Below, piece by piece: positions 8,450 through 16,950 of a DNA stretch of 47,410 nucleotides. Within the stretch, counting starts at the first letter, position 1; each line of letters opens with the position of its first letter. The stretch lies in the NCBI GenBank assembly GCA_000998135.1, contig LCCV01000015.1:1-47410 (forward strand), read 5' to 3'. A model generated the notes under the pieces. It did no database searches. It was not told where the DNA came from and saw only the letters and a program-made list of their open reading frames with translations. Made by a program: the position numbers and the translations under genes. This DNA is from Parcubacteria group bacterium GW2011_GWA2_42_14 (lineage in GTDB: Bacteria; Patescibacteriota; Minisyncoccia; Sungbacterales; GWA2-42-14).

Positions 8450-10171
8450 ATGGCATTTATGGCTAACGCAATTCCCAATTTTCCCAAACCGGAAAATTCT
8501 CCGTTTGTGAGTTTTGCCAAAGGAACGAAAGAACGCGAACTGCTTGAAAAAGAAATTGCCTATCTTCGCCATCCCGCGTTAACTCCTCCAACCCTTCCTC
8601 TCTGGATAAACGGTCCGATTAAAAAAAATGAAACCCGGCCATGCATTGTTCCACACGACCACCAGCGCCTTTTAGGGCATTACAGCGTTGCTTCCGAGGA
8701 AGACGTTCATAACGCAATTAAAACCGTTCTTGGGGCGCGCGACAAATGGATGCAGTTGCCTTGGTTCTGGCGATTGAATATTTTCCGCAAAGCAGCCGAG
8801 CTTCTGGAAAAGAAACATCTTTACGAGATGGTTGCCGCGGTTATGGAAGATTATTCCAAAAATCCTTTTGAAGCGTTTATTGATGTTCAGGAGTTGATTG
8901 ATTTCTGGCGCTTTAATGCGTGGTACGCGTATGAACTCTATAAAAACCAGCCGGATTCCGACAACGGAAGTTTCAATATGCTTGATTATCGGCCGCTGGA
9001 AGGATTTGTTTTTGCCATTCCGCCGAATAACTTCGTGGCCATTGAAGGCAATTTGCCCACTGCCCCGCTTATCATGGGCAACGTGGTTATTGTTAAACCC
9101 TCTTCGGATGTAGTCTATTCATTCCATATGGTTTTGAGAATTCTTCTTGAGGCAGGACTTCCTAAAGATGTAATGGCCGTGCTTCAAGGCGATTCGGGAT
9201 TAATCGGCAATATTGTTTTAAATCACAAGATGCTGGCAGGAATTCATTTTACCGGCGGTACCGATACTTTCAAAGCCATTCGCTGGCAAGTCGCGCAAAA
9301 TGAGCACAATGGATTATATAAAAATTTTGTGCGGATTGCGGGCGAGACCGGCGGAAAAGACCCGATTATTGTTTATGACGACCATGACCCGGTACAAACC
9401 GCGGCAGGAATCGTAGTTGGCGGATTCGGAGCACAAGGCAGAAAGTGTTCTGCTACTTCGCGGGTTTATATGACTCCCAAAATGTGGCAAATAGATGTAA
9501 AACCTCATCTTTATAAATTTATGGACCAGATTCGCGTGGGTGATGTTGCTGATTTTAAGAATTATATGGGCGCGATTATAAATGAAAGAGAGTTTAAAAA
9601 AATTGTTGGTTATATTGAAAGGGCGCGACATGCGGAGAAATATGATAAAACGAATTTTGAATTTCCTGTCCAGAAACACGGAGTTGAGGAAATTTACGGC
9701 GGCGAGCATAAGGGAGAACAAATCGCCAACAATAACGGCTATTTTATCCGTCCGATGGTAATCGTCACACGCCATTATCCCGATGGGATATACGAAACAA
9801 TGGTTGAAGAAATTTTCGGTCCGGTGGTAACAATTTGTCTTCTTCCCAAAGAAAGTTTTGAAAACGGAAAAGTGTTGAAGATTTGCGATAAGACATCCGA
9901 CTATGCCCTCACGGGCGCTATTCAAACTAACGATATTTATCAATTCTGCGAAGCGCTTGAAGATCTTAAAGACAATTGTGGAAATATCTATGATTGGAAG
10001 ACCACCGGCGCTATGGTTAACCGCCAGCCCTTTTCCGGCGCCAGAATGTCCGGCACCAACAGCAAAGTCGGCTGGTGGCTGAATCTTTTAAACTGGACAA
10101 GTCCGCGTACCATCGGAATGACTTTTGTAAAGCCGAATCATTTTGCTCCTTCATATCTTGACAGAGAATAG
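8450..10171 (+). CDS. L-glutamate gamma-semialdehyde (1-pyrroline-5-carboxylate) dehydrogenase
   Basis: Aldehyde dehydrogenase fold; AGETGGKDPIIV, GAQGRKCSATSRVY, EEIFGPVVT, FSGARMSGTNSKVGWW; resembles the long P5CDH type. Confidence 0.85.
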   Translation: MAFMANAIPNFPKPENSPFVSFAKGTKERELLEKEIAYLRHPALTPPTLPLWINGPIKKNETRPCIVPHDHQRLLGHYSVASEEDVHNAIKTVLGARDKWMQLPWFWRLNIFRKAAELLEKKHLYEMVAAVMEDYSKNPFEAFIDVQELIDFWRFNAWYAYELYKNQPDSDNGSFNMLDYRPLEGFVFAIPPNNFVAIEGNLPTAPLIMGNVVIVKPSSDVVYSFHMVLRILLEAGLPKDVMAVLQGDSGLIGNIVLNHKMLAGIHFTGGTDTFKAIRWQVAQNEHNGLYKNFVRIAGETGGKDPIIVYDDHDPVQTAAGIVVGGFGAQGRKCSATSRVYMTPKMWQIDVKPHLYKFMDQIRVGDVADFKNYMGAIINEREFKKIVGYIERARHAEKYDKTNFEFPVQKHGVEEIYGGEHKGEQIANNNGYFIRPMVIVTRHYPDGIYETMVEEIFGPVVTICLLPKESFENGKVLKICDKTSDYALTGAIQTNDIYQFCEALEDLKDNCGNIYDWKTTGAMVNRQPFSGARMSGTNSKVGWWLNLLNWTSPRTIGMTFVKPNHFAPSYLDRE

Positions 10172-10173
10172 CC

Positions 10174-10296
10174 ATGTGCGAAATTTGCCGAAGGGAAATC
10201 GGAACAAACCAGGCCCAGGGACCTAACGGAGAACTTTATTTTATCTGTGACGGCTGTCTTGCGGATTTGGAGAAAAAAGAAAAGGAGAAAGATTAA
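10174..10296 (+). CDS. Small zinc-ribbon-like protein (40 aa)
   Basis: MCEICRREIGTNQAQGPNGELYFICDGCLADLEKKEKEKD; two CxxC pairs; below the ORF-track cutoff. Confidence 0.55.
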   Translation: MCEICRREIGTNQAQGPNGELYFICDGCLADLEKKEKEKD

Positions 10297-10297
10297 A

Positions 10298-10420
10298 ATG
10301 GAAGAAATTGCCGGAAAAAAGTATGAACATTGCGGAGTTTATGTCAAGCAGGATAAAGAACACCGATGTCCAAAACAGGTTGAATCAAAAAAATCCCTTC
10401 TTGTTAATATTTTAGGATGA
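10298..10420 (+). CDS. Small hypothetical protein (40 aa)
   Basis: MEEIAGKKYEHCGVYVKQDKEHRCPKQVESKKSLLVNILG; stop overlaps the start of the next gene. Confidence 0.4.
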   Translation: MEEIAGKKYEHCGVYVKQDKEHRCPKQVESKKSLLVNILG

Positions 10421-11079
10421 GAACAAAAAAAAGAAGATATATGGAATATCGAGCTGTTGGAAGTCGTTGCGCAATAGACCTTAATTGCCTGAATTTGTCC
10501 GTATCGCGCAAAACGGTTCTGGACATACTTAACCAAAATGGTTTTATGGAGGTAGACGTTGATATGATTTCTTTGGCGCGGCAATGTATAGGTGTTTCAA
10601 AGTATCGGCGTGCCGCGCGGCCATCCGAAGCGCCCAATATCGTAGATTGTTCAAGTTTCGTAAAATGGCTTTATGCCCAGCGCGGAATTTGGCTGCCACG
10701 CCGGACTATTCAACAACGGCAATATGGTAAAACGGTTGATATTAATGAGCTGACTGCGGGCGACCTTATATTCCTTTCGGGCAGACTAAATTATTATGAT
10801 GATGATACAACTGACGGCGTAGGCCATGTCGGTATAGCCACCAGCAAAAACACGGTAATTCATGCTGTAAATAGTAGGGTCAACATCATAGAAGTTCCGC
10901 TTGACGTATTCGTTGACAAATCGAAATATCGCGGCACAAAACGCTATATTCCGAAAGATGCAGACCTTCTCACGCTGGAAACTCCGCCTCAGCGGGAAAT
11001 AGAAGTTGCGGATGATATTAAATGGGTAATCTTTCAGTATTTAAAAAACAAACAATCAGGAAAAGATAACATTGTGTAA
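10417..11079 (+). CDS. NlpC/P60 (C40) family peptidase-like protein
   Basis: NIVDCSSFVKWLYAQRGIWLPRRTIQQ...LTAGDLIFLSG...GVGHVGIATSKNTVIHAVN (Cys and His motifs). Confidence 0.8.
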   Translation: MRTKKRRYMEYRAVGSRCAIDLNCLNLSVSRKTVLDILNQNGFMEVDVDMISLARQCIGVSKYRRAARPSEAPNIVDCSSFVKWLYAQRGIWLPRRTIQQRQYGKTVDINELTAGDLIFLSGRLNYYDDDTTDGVGHVGIATSKNTVIHAVNSRVNIIEVPLDVFVDKSKYRGTKRYIPKDADLLTLETPPQREIEVADDIKWVIFQYLKNKQSGKDNIV

Positions 11080-11162
11080 CGACGTAAATTCGCATCCGCT
11101 TGGGTATTTTTCCAGGCGGTTTTTTATTTCCATCAAATCATTTTCGCTTTTCTGCTGTTCCC

Positions 11163-11438
11163 CTATTCGCGCGAATTAGAGATGGTAGAAACAAGCATAT
11201 TAACCGGATGCGGGAGGGTATGTGAAAACCGATAGTATGCCGTCAGCCCGACCTGATTTCTGTCGACAATATCTAACTGACGCAAAACGGATAAATGTTT
11301 TGAGGTTGCCTTGAATGACAATTTAATTTGCTTCGCAATGTCGGTTACGGACAATTGTTTATTTTTGGCCAAAAGCTTAATTATAGCAAGACGTCTTCTA
11401 TTGGCGAGCCCTTTAAAAATTTTTTCCAGATTTTTCAT
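11163..11438 (-). CDS. ArsR-family winged-helix transcriptional regulator
   Basis: KGLANRRRLAIIKLLAKNKQLSVTDIAKQIKLSFKATSKHLSVLRQLDIV. Confidence 0.85.
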   Translation of the reverse strand: MKNLEKIFKGLANRRRLAIIKLLAKNKQLSVTDIAKQIKLSFKATSKHLSVLRQLDIVDRNQVGLTAYYRFSHTLPHPVNMLVSTISNSRE

Positions 11439-11463
11439 AATTTTTTATTTTTACTTCTATTTC

Positions 11464-11499
11464 TATATATCCCTTATTCGAGCGAATAAGGGATATATA
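11464..11499. promoter_or_regulatory. Near-perfect palindrome upstream of the ArsR-like gene, probable operator
   Basis: tatatatcccttattcg-ag-cgaataagggatatata, 17-bp arms with 2-nt centre. Confidence 0.7.
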
Positions 11500-11543
11500 A
11501 ACAGGAAGCAAATTGATTGAATTTATTTTTACTTACTTATTAC

Positions 11544-12911
11544 TTAATCGTCTATGCGTAAATTAGCACAAGCAAAAATTTTTTGCCAGTTTTTTGTTTT
11601 TTTATTTTTTCCGAAATGGGCCGCGAGGGCAATCATTAAGGCGTTATCGCCGGTAAAACGGGTATCCGATATTAAGTATTGTGTATTTGATGTGTATTTT
11701 TGCAATTCTTCTCCGAGACGCTGCCGTAATAATTTATTGGCGGCAACTCCGCCGCCCAACAGAACGGTTTTAACTTTAAATTCTTTGGCGGCGCGGATGG
11801 TTTTGGAAATCAAAACATCAACCACGGCATTTTGAAACTCATTAGCAATTGCCGCCTTTCTCCAGCGGCTTCTCAGAAGTTCGGGGTGGTCCTCTAATAA
11901 ATACAGCACGGCGGTTTTCAGGCCGGAAAATGAGAAATTGTAGTCTCCGCTTCCCATCATGGGCCTCGGGAGCCGGAGCTCCCGCGCAGAATTACGCGGA
12001 ACAGACGCAGAAGGTCGCGGAAAGATTTCTGCATTAGTCCGCGTTAAGTCAGCGCGTTTCTGCGCAATTTCCGCAAGTGCGGAAATTTGAGGACCTCCCG
12101 GATATTTTAATCCCAAAAGCCGCGCCACTTTATCAAATGCCTCTCCCGCGGCATCATCCAATGTTTCTCCGATAATTTTATATTTCCCGTATCCTTTCAT
12201 TAAAACCAGCTCCGTATGCCCTCCGCTTACCAGCAATGCTAATGCCGGAAACTTAATTGAATGTAGAGTATAGAATGTAGAAGGTTGTTTATTATTTCTA
12301 CTCTTCACATTCCACATTCCACTTTTGAGTAAAGCAGAATATAAATGCCCTTCCATATGGTTTACCGGAATTAACGGTTTATTCCAAATATAAGCCAGCG
12401 CTTTAGCAAAATTAACCCCTACCCAAAGCGCCGGTGCCAACCCCGGTCCGTAAGTTACGGCAATAGCGTCAATTTTTGGAGGCCTTAAGGGCGGTATTTG
12501 TTTTTTAAATTTTTCGAGAAGTTCCGGTTCTCGTTCCAAAATAGTATCCAGTATTTTATATTTAGTATTTTGTATATGTTTAATTTTTGGAATTTTGAAT
12601 TTTAGGTTTTGTTTGGAAATTGAAAATTGGAAATTGGAAATTTTAAGCAATTTGCTTTCTATCAATGCTGTTATTAATATCGACGGCAAATTGCGTTGGT
12701 GTTCCCTCTTGGCCAAATTCGGCACTACTCCTCCGAATTTGGCATGGAGTTTAATTTGCGAGGAAGTGATATTAGAGAGGATTTTTACACGGATGTTTTT
12801 ATCCGCGTCTATCCGTGCTTTTATAGTCCGCAACTGTTCGCGGTGATAGCCAAATTCCGCAATAGCAATCGCGGTTTCATCACAACTGGTTTCTATGGCA
12901 AGAATTTTCAT
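11544..12911 (-). CDS. tsaD: tRNA threonylcarbamoyladenosine biosynthesis protein TsaD, with repeat-derived insertions
   Basis: MKILAIETSCDETAIAI, VNHMEGHLYSAL, LLVSGGHTELVLMKGYG, DDAAGEAFDKVARLLGLKYPGGP, FSFSGLKTAVLYL; 455 aa. Confidence 0.95.
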   Translation of the reverse strand: MKILAIETSCDETAIAIAEFGYHREQLRTIKARIDADKNIRVKILSNITSSQIKLHAKFGGVVPNLAKREHQRNLPSILITALIESKLLKISNFQFSISKQNLKFKIPKIKHIQNTKYKILDTILEREPELLEKFKKQIPPLRPPKIDAIAVTYGPGLAPALWVGVNFAKALAYIWNKPLIPVNHMEGHLYSALLKSGMWNVKSRNNKQPSTFYTLHSIKFPALALLVSGGHTELVLMKGYGKYKIIGETLDDAAGEAFDKVARLLGLKYPGGPQISALAEIAQKRADLTRTNAEIFPRPSASVPRNSARELRLPRPMMGSGDYNFSFSGLKTAVLYLLEDHPELLRSRWRKAAIANEFQNAVVDVLISKTIRAAKEFKVKTVLLGGGVAANKLLRQRLGEELQKYTSNTQYLISDTRFTGDNALMIALAAHFGKNKKTKNWQKIFACANLRIDD

Positions 12912-13015
12912 ATGCTCTATATTACATAATATTTGGCATGTTTGTCCATTTGTGTTTTTAAAATTGTTTAGTTACTTTTAAATCAGCGTTCTTTTACAAA
13001 ACCGGAATAAAAACA

Positions 13016-14308
13016 ATGTTTGAATGCGAACGGCTCATTTTACCCAACGGATTAAGAATTATAATTACTCCCATGTCCAATTCTTCCACTATCACCTCAA
13101 TGGTTATGGTTTTAGGCGGATCGCGTTTTGAATCAAAGGAAAAGAGGGGCATTTCTCATTTTATGGAACATATGTTTTTTAAGGGCGGCGTAAAATACCC
13201 TACGGCTTTTGATCTCGCAAAATTGGTTGATGCCGTGGGCGGCAGGCGCAATGCCTCGACCGGAAAAGAAGATGTGATGTATTTTGTCAAACACGGGGCA
13301 TCTTGCGGAAATCTTGGCTTAGACATTCTTGCCGATATGATTATTGGCGGCAGTTTTCCGGAAGAAGAGTTAAGAAAAGAACAAAAAGTCGTGCTGGAAG
13401 AATTCAACATGAGAAAAGACGACCCCGAAGTAAATCTTTTTGATTCTTTTCCCGAATACCTTATTTACGGAGACCATCCTTTGGGCAATTCTCCTATCGG
13501 AACCAGAGAAACTATCCAAAAAATTACAAGAAACGATCTATTTGAATACCGGAATACTTTTTATAAGCCGAATAATATGGTTATTTCCGTGGCCGGAAAC
13601 ATCAACGCGCAAAACTTTTTGCAAGAAATTCAAGACCGCTTCGGCAGAATGACCCCCGGCCCGGTTCCGGAATGGCGTTTATTTGACGGGATACGAATTA
13701 AAAATAACCGCGTTTTTACCCTGCCACGCAAAGAAATGGAACAAGCCGTTATGATACTTGCCGTCCACGGCATGGGATACCAACACCGTGATTATCTGCC
13801 ATTACATGTTTTGATTTCTCTGCTTGGTTCCGGAGAAAGCTCCAGACTGTTTCAGGAAATAAGAGAAAAAAAGGGGCTTGTTTATGGAATTTATTCCGGC
13901 GGAGAAATGTATAAAGAAAGCGGATTAGTTTTAAGCCAATGGGAAACCTCCAACGAAAATATAGAAAAATCGCTAAGGGTGGTTATTGATGAATATGAAA
14001 AAATAAAACAATACGGCATTGAGGAAGAAGAACTGAAAAGAGTTAAGGGTATGATTATCGGTTCCAAAGAAATGAGTTGTGAGAACAACGGATATCTTGC
14101 CCGCGAATACGGTCAGGATGAACTTATGTTAGGAAGAGTAATTACTTTTGATGAATTTTGTAAAATAATCAATGAAGTTACCCAGGATGACGTTCTTCGG
14201 CTTGCCCGAACTTATTTAAAAACGGAAAAATTAAAGGTAGCCATGGCCGCGGAAGAAAAATACTGCGATAAAGAAAAACTGGAAAAAATTTTGGAAAACG
14301 CCCAATAA
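13016..14308 (+). CDS. M16-family zinc metallopeptidase
   Basis: HFMEHMFFKGG (HxxEH), ENNGYLAREYGQDEL region, pitrilysin-like. Confidence 0.92.
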   Translation: MFECERLILPNGLRIIITPMSNSSTITSMVMVLGGSRFESKEKRGISHFMEHMFFKGGVKYPTAFDLAKLVDAVGGRRNASTGKEDVMYFVKHGASCGNLGLDILADMIIGGSFPEEELRKEQKVVLEEFNMRKDDPEVNLFDSFPEYLIYGDHPLGNSPIGTRETIQKITRNDLFEYRNTFYKPNNMVISVAGNINAQNFLQEIQDRFGRMTPGPVPEWRLFDGIRIKNNRVFTLPRKEMEQAVMILAVHGMGYQHRDYLPLHVLISLLGSGESSRLFQEIREKKGLVYGIYSGGEMYKESGLVLSQWETSNENIEKSLRVVIDEYEKIKQYGIEEEELKRVKGMIIGSKEMSCENNGYLAREYGQDELMLGRVITFDEFCKIINEVTQDDVLRLARTYLKTEKLKVAMAAEEKYCDKEKLEKILENAQ

Positions 14309-14320
14309 TTAGGGCGTTTT
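14295..14320 (+). terminator. Rho-independent terminator after the M16 gene
   Basis: aaaacgccc-aataatta-gggcgtttttaat. Confidence 0.75.
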
Positions 14321-14515
14321 TAATAATTATGCCGAGTATTCTTGTAGATACCCATGGGCAAGCCCGTGGAACTCTGCGATAATATTTAGAAACATTGGAA
14401 ATGAAGTCATAATTTCCAATTTTTCCGGCTCCGTCTTCGCCGAGAGATTAGCGCACAGCACCAGTGTGAGAAATCGGAACAAAAACAACAAATTTTACAT
14501 TTTTAGTTTCCATAA

Positions 14516-14848
14516 TTATTTCAAAGGTTCGTTTGCTGAAACCCCAAGCACATCAGCCAATTTTTGAATTGTCGCAAAAGTTACCGGAACAGATTCCTGT
14601 TCTGTTAAATCTTTGTCATAAGTAAATTCTAAGGGCATACCGGTCCACACCAAATATGGTCTTTTAAAATAATCTTTAGCCTGTGGTCTATATTTTTCCA
14701 CTCTTGCTCTCAGAATATCCTGATTAACTTCTACCTTTTCAGGTTGTAGTTCGATTTCTTCTTTGGTAGGCTGAGCAACTTTTTGTGATTCGTCTTCAAT
14801 GGTCATAATTTCTCCTAAAATAAAATTATAAAAAATTTCCTTTCCCAA
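14516..14848 (-). CDS. Chimeric hypothetical protein with a C-terminus resembling the 3' end of an XRE regulator
   Basis: C-terminus VTFATIQKLADVLGVSANEPLK parallels PTIATIQKLANALGVSADELLK of the XRE gene at 16502..16723; no HTH upstream. Confidence 0.5.
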   Translation of the reverse strand: MGKEIFYNFILGEIMTIEDESQKVAQPTKEEIELQPEKVEVNQDILRARVEKYRPQAKDYFKRPYLVWTGMPLEFTYDKDLTEQESVPVTFATIQKLADVLGVSANEPLK

Positions 14849-14977
14849 AATTAAAACGCGGTTCGAGCCGATATTTTTACAGGTTCTTTGGCAGTTTTTA
14901 TCGGCGCGGCGAAGCCGCGATTTCGTAATTTCGCGGGGAGATTTCCTCGCCGCTTGCGGCGGCGAAAACCGTCCGAA

Positions 14978-15610
14978 CTATTTCAAGAATAGACCACATT
15001 TTAAAAAACCGCAAGGAATTGGAAGCCGCCTCGCTTCGCTCCGGCGGAACGCTCGGGCGCGGCGGAATTCCCCCCACACCCCCCTTCCGCCGCGCTCAAT
15101 AAGGTCGTCGTTTCCAACAACGTTTTTCATTGGGATGAATTTCAGCTTATTGTCCTCGCAAAACTTCTTAATCGCATTATCAAGTCGCTCAATGTTTTCA
15201 TTGTAATAAGATTTATCGGGCTTCCACGGACAAGGGGTAGTTTTTGATTCATCTACAGCGGCCAAACCAACGAAAACAACTTTGTCGGTAAATTTCTTGG
15301 CGATAGAAAGAAGTTTTGCGAGATTTTGCTGAAATTCATCAAGCGAAACGCGTAAGCCGTTTGTAGAGTGGATAAATTGAGCGTCATTGATTCCAATAGC
15401 AAAAATTATCAAGTTCGGCTCGCGCGATTTCGCTTCAATTTCAATCCTGTTGAGCAAGGCGGCTGTGGTGTCGCCGGAAATACCAAGATTGTAAACATCT
15501 GTGTCATTATCTTTTTCCTCAAAATAATTTCGCAAGCGAGTAGCCCAGCCGCCTTGCTCCGGATCGTATGCACCCCAAGTTATACTATCGCCAAAAATTA
15601 GAATGTTCAT
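14978..15610 (-). CDS. SGNH/GDSL-family hydrolase, C-terminally truncated or replaced
   Basis: MNILIFGDSITWGAYDPEQGGW, GISGDTTAALLNR, FAIGINDAQ; the expected terminal DxxH block is replaced by an Arg-rich tail from GC-rich repeat DNA. Confidence 0.75.
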   Translation of the reverse strand: MNILIFGDSITWGAYDPEQGGWATRLRNYFEEKDNDTDVYNLGISGDTTAALLNRIEIEAKSREPNLIIFAIGINDAQFIHSTNGLRVSLDEFQQNLAKLLSIAKKFTDKVVFVGLAAVDESKTTPCPWKPDKSYYNENIERLDNAIKKFCEDNKLKFIPMKNVVGNDDLIERGGRGVWGEFRRARAFRRSEARRLPIPCGFLKCGLFLK

Positions 15611-16499
15611 TTTGTTGCTAGTTCTTTCCTTAATCCGCTCCGCCCCAAATTGAGCCAATACTCCGTTTCTTCGGTGGCGTTGCCTTTGATAAATTTTTCT
15701 TGATGACCGCCCATAAATTCCATAGCAACGCCAGCCAGCGCATAAGCATACAAATGTTGCTTTTCTTGCGGCGTAAGAGGATTTAACTTGTCGTATTCAC
15801 TCACAATTAACTCGGTTCTACCGCGAAGTGATTTTGAGCCACTTTCTTCGTGTAATAAATTTGCGGCAATGACGGCAAGTTCTTGAGTTCGTGGATACCA
15901 ATTAGCAACCGAGAAATCTAAGACGTAGATTTTGCCGTCTTTGCCTTTCATTACATTGGCTTTCGTAAAATCTCCGTGGACAAAACTGGGATAGCCCAAG
16001 AATCTAAAAGATAAGGCGGATGATAATCAATGCCATTTACTTTTACCGCCTGCTCAACTACTGCTTTTTGTTCTCCCTCGTCGGGAGCCCGATCAAGTTC
16101 AAGAAAAGTTTGGCCGTCCACAAATTTCATCAATACCATCGAAATTCCGTTTGCTTCGCTGTCAGGATAAACCACTCCGCCATCAGCAGTTTTTATTAGT
16201 AGCGGATGGTTTACGCCTGCTTCAACAGCTTTTTCCATTATTGTGCTGTAGCGAGTAATGGCTTCTGGGTTTCTGTCTTTAGAAAATATTTTTGCCACAT
16301 ACTTTCCGCTAGGGGTTTCTATGACGACATTGCAATCCTCATACCCAATACCGATTACAGAAAAATTTGTCGGGCTACCGATTTCGTACGCACTAGCAAG
16401 ACGATTCACAACCACTCCGAGTTCACCGGAATAATCTAACCTATCAAGCGGTGTTTGTTTTTCAGTAGCCATAGTTTTTGATTTATCCATATTTTCCAT
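15607..16499 (-). pseudogene. Aminoglycoside phosphotransferase (APH)-like protein disrupted by deletion/frameshift
   Basis: N-part (15951..16499, YVAKIFSKDRN) and C-part (15607..15999, FVHGDFTKANVM...YVLDFSVANWYPR) lie in different overlapping frames; the linking region is missing. Confidence 0.75.
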
Positions 16500-16501
16500 A
16501 A

Positions 16502-16723
16502 CTATTTCAAAAGCTCATCGGCAGAAACACCAAGCGCATTAGCCAGCTTTTGGATTGTCGCAATGGTAGGATTTTTCTTGCCGTTCTCAATATTGCTAAT
16601 ATAACCCCTATCAACCTCTAAAGCCCTCGCGATATCGCCTTGCGACATTCCCTTTTTGGCTCTAATGCGCTTCATATTTTTTCCAAGTTGTTCAGAGATT
16701 TTATCCATATTTGAGTTATTCAC
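16502..16723 (-). CDS. XRE-family HTH transcriptional regulator
   Basis: QLGKNMKRIRAKKGMSQGDIARALEVDRGYISNIENGKKNPTIATIQKLANALGVSADELLK. Confidence 0.92.
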   Translation of the reverse strand: MNNSNMDKISEQLGKNMKRIRAKKGMSQGDIARALEVDRGYISNIENGKKNPTIATIQKLANALGVSADELLK

Positions 16724-16731
16724 ATTTTAGC

Positions 16732-16767
16732 ACTTTGGTATACTACTGGACAATGTTATACTAAAGT
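16732..16767. promoter_or_regulatory. Inverted repeat upstream of the XRE gene, probable operator
   Basis: actttggtata ... tatactaaagt, 10 of 11 positions complementary. Confidence 0.5.
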
Positions 16768-16807
16768 ACATTATGGTATTTTTCCAATTCCTTGCGGTTT
16801 TTTAAAA

Positions 16808-16881
16808 TGGTGGACCCAGGGAGAATCGGACTCCCGCCTCGGCAATGCGAATGCCGCGTAATGCCACTTTACTATGGGCCC
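16808..16881 (-). tRNA. tRNA-Ala (CGC)
   Basis: gggccca...cggca-ttcgcat-tgccg...ttcgatt-like T arm...tgggtccacca; CCA encoded. Confidence 0.85.
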
Positions 16882-16950
16882 CATTGGATGTATTTTGAAA
16901 TTATAACATTAAATATAAAAACGCAAGAATTATTCCTGCGTTTTAATGGT

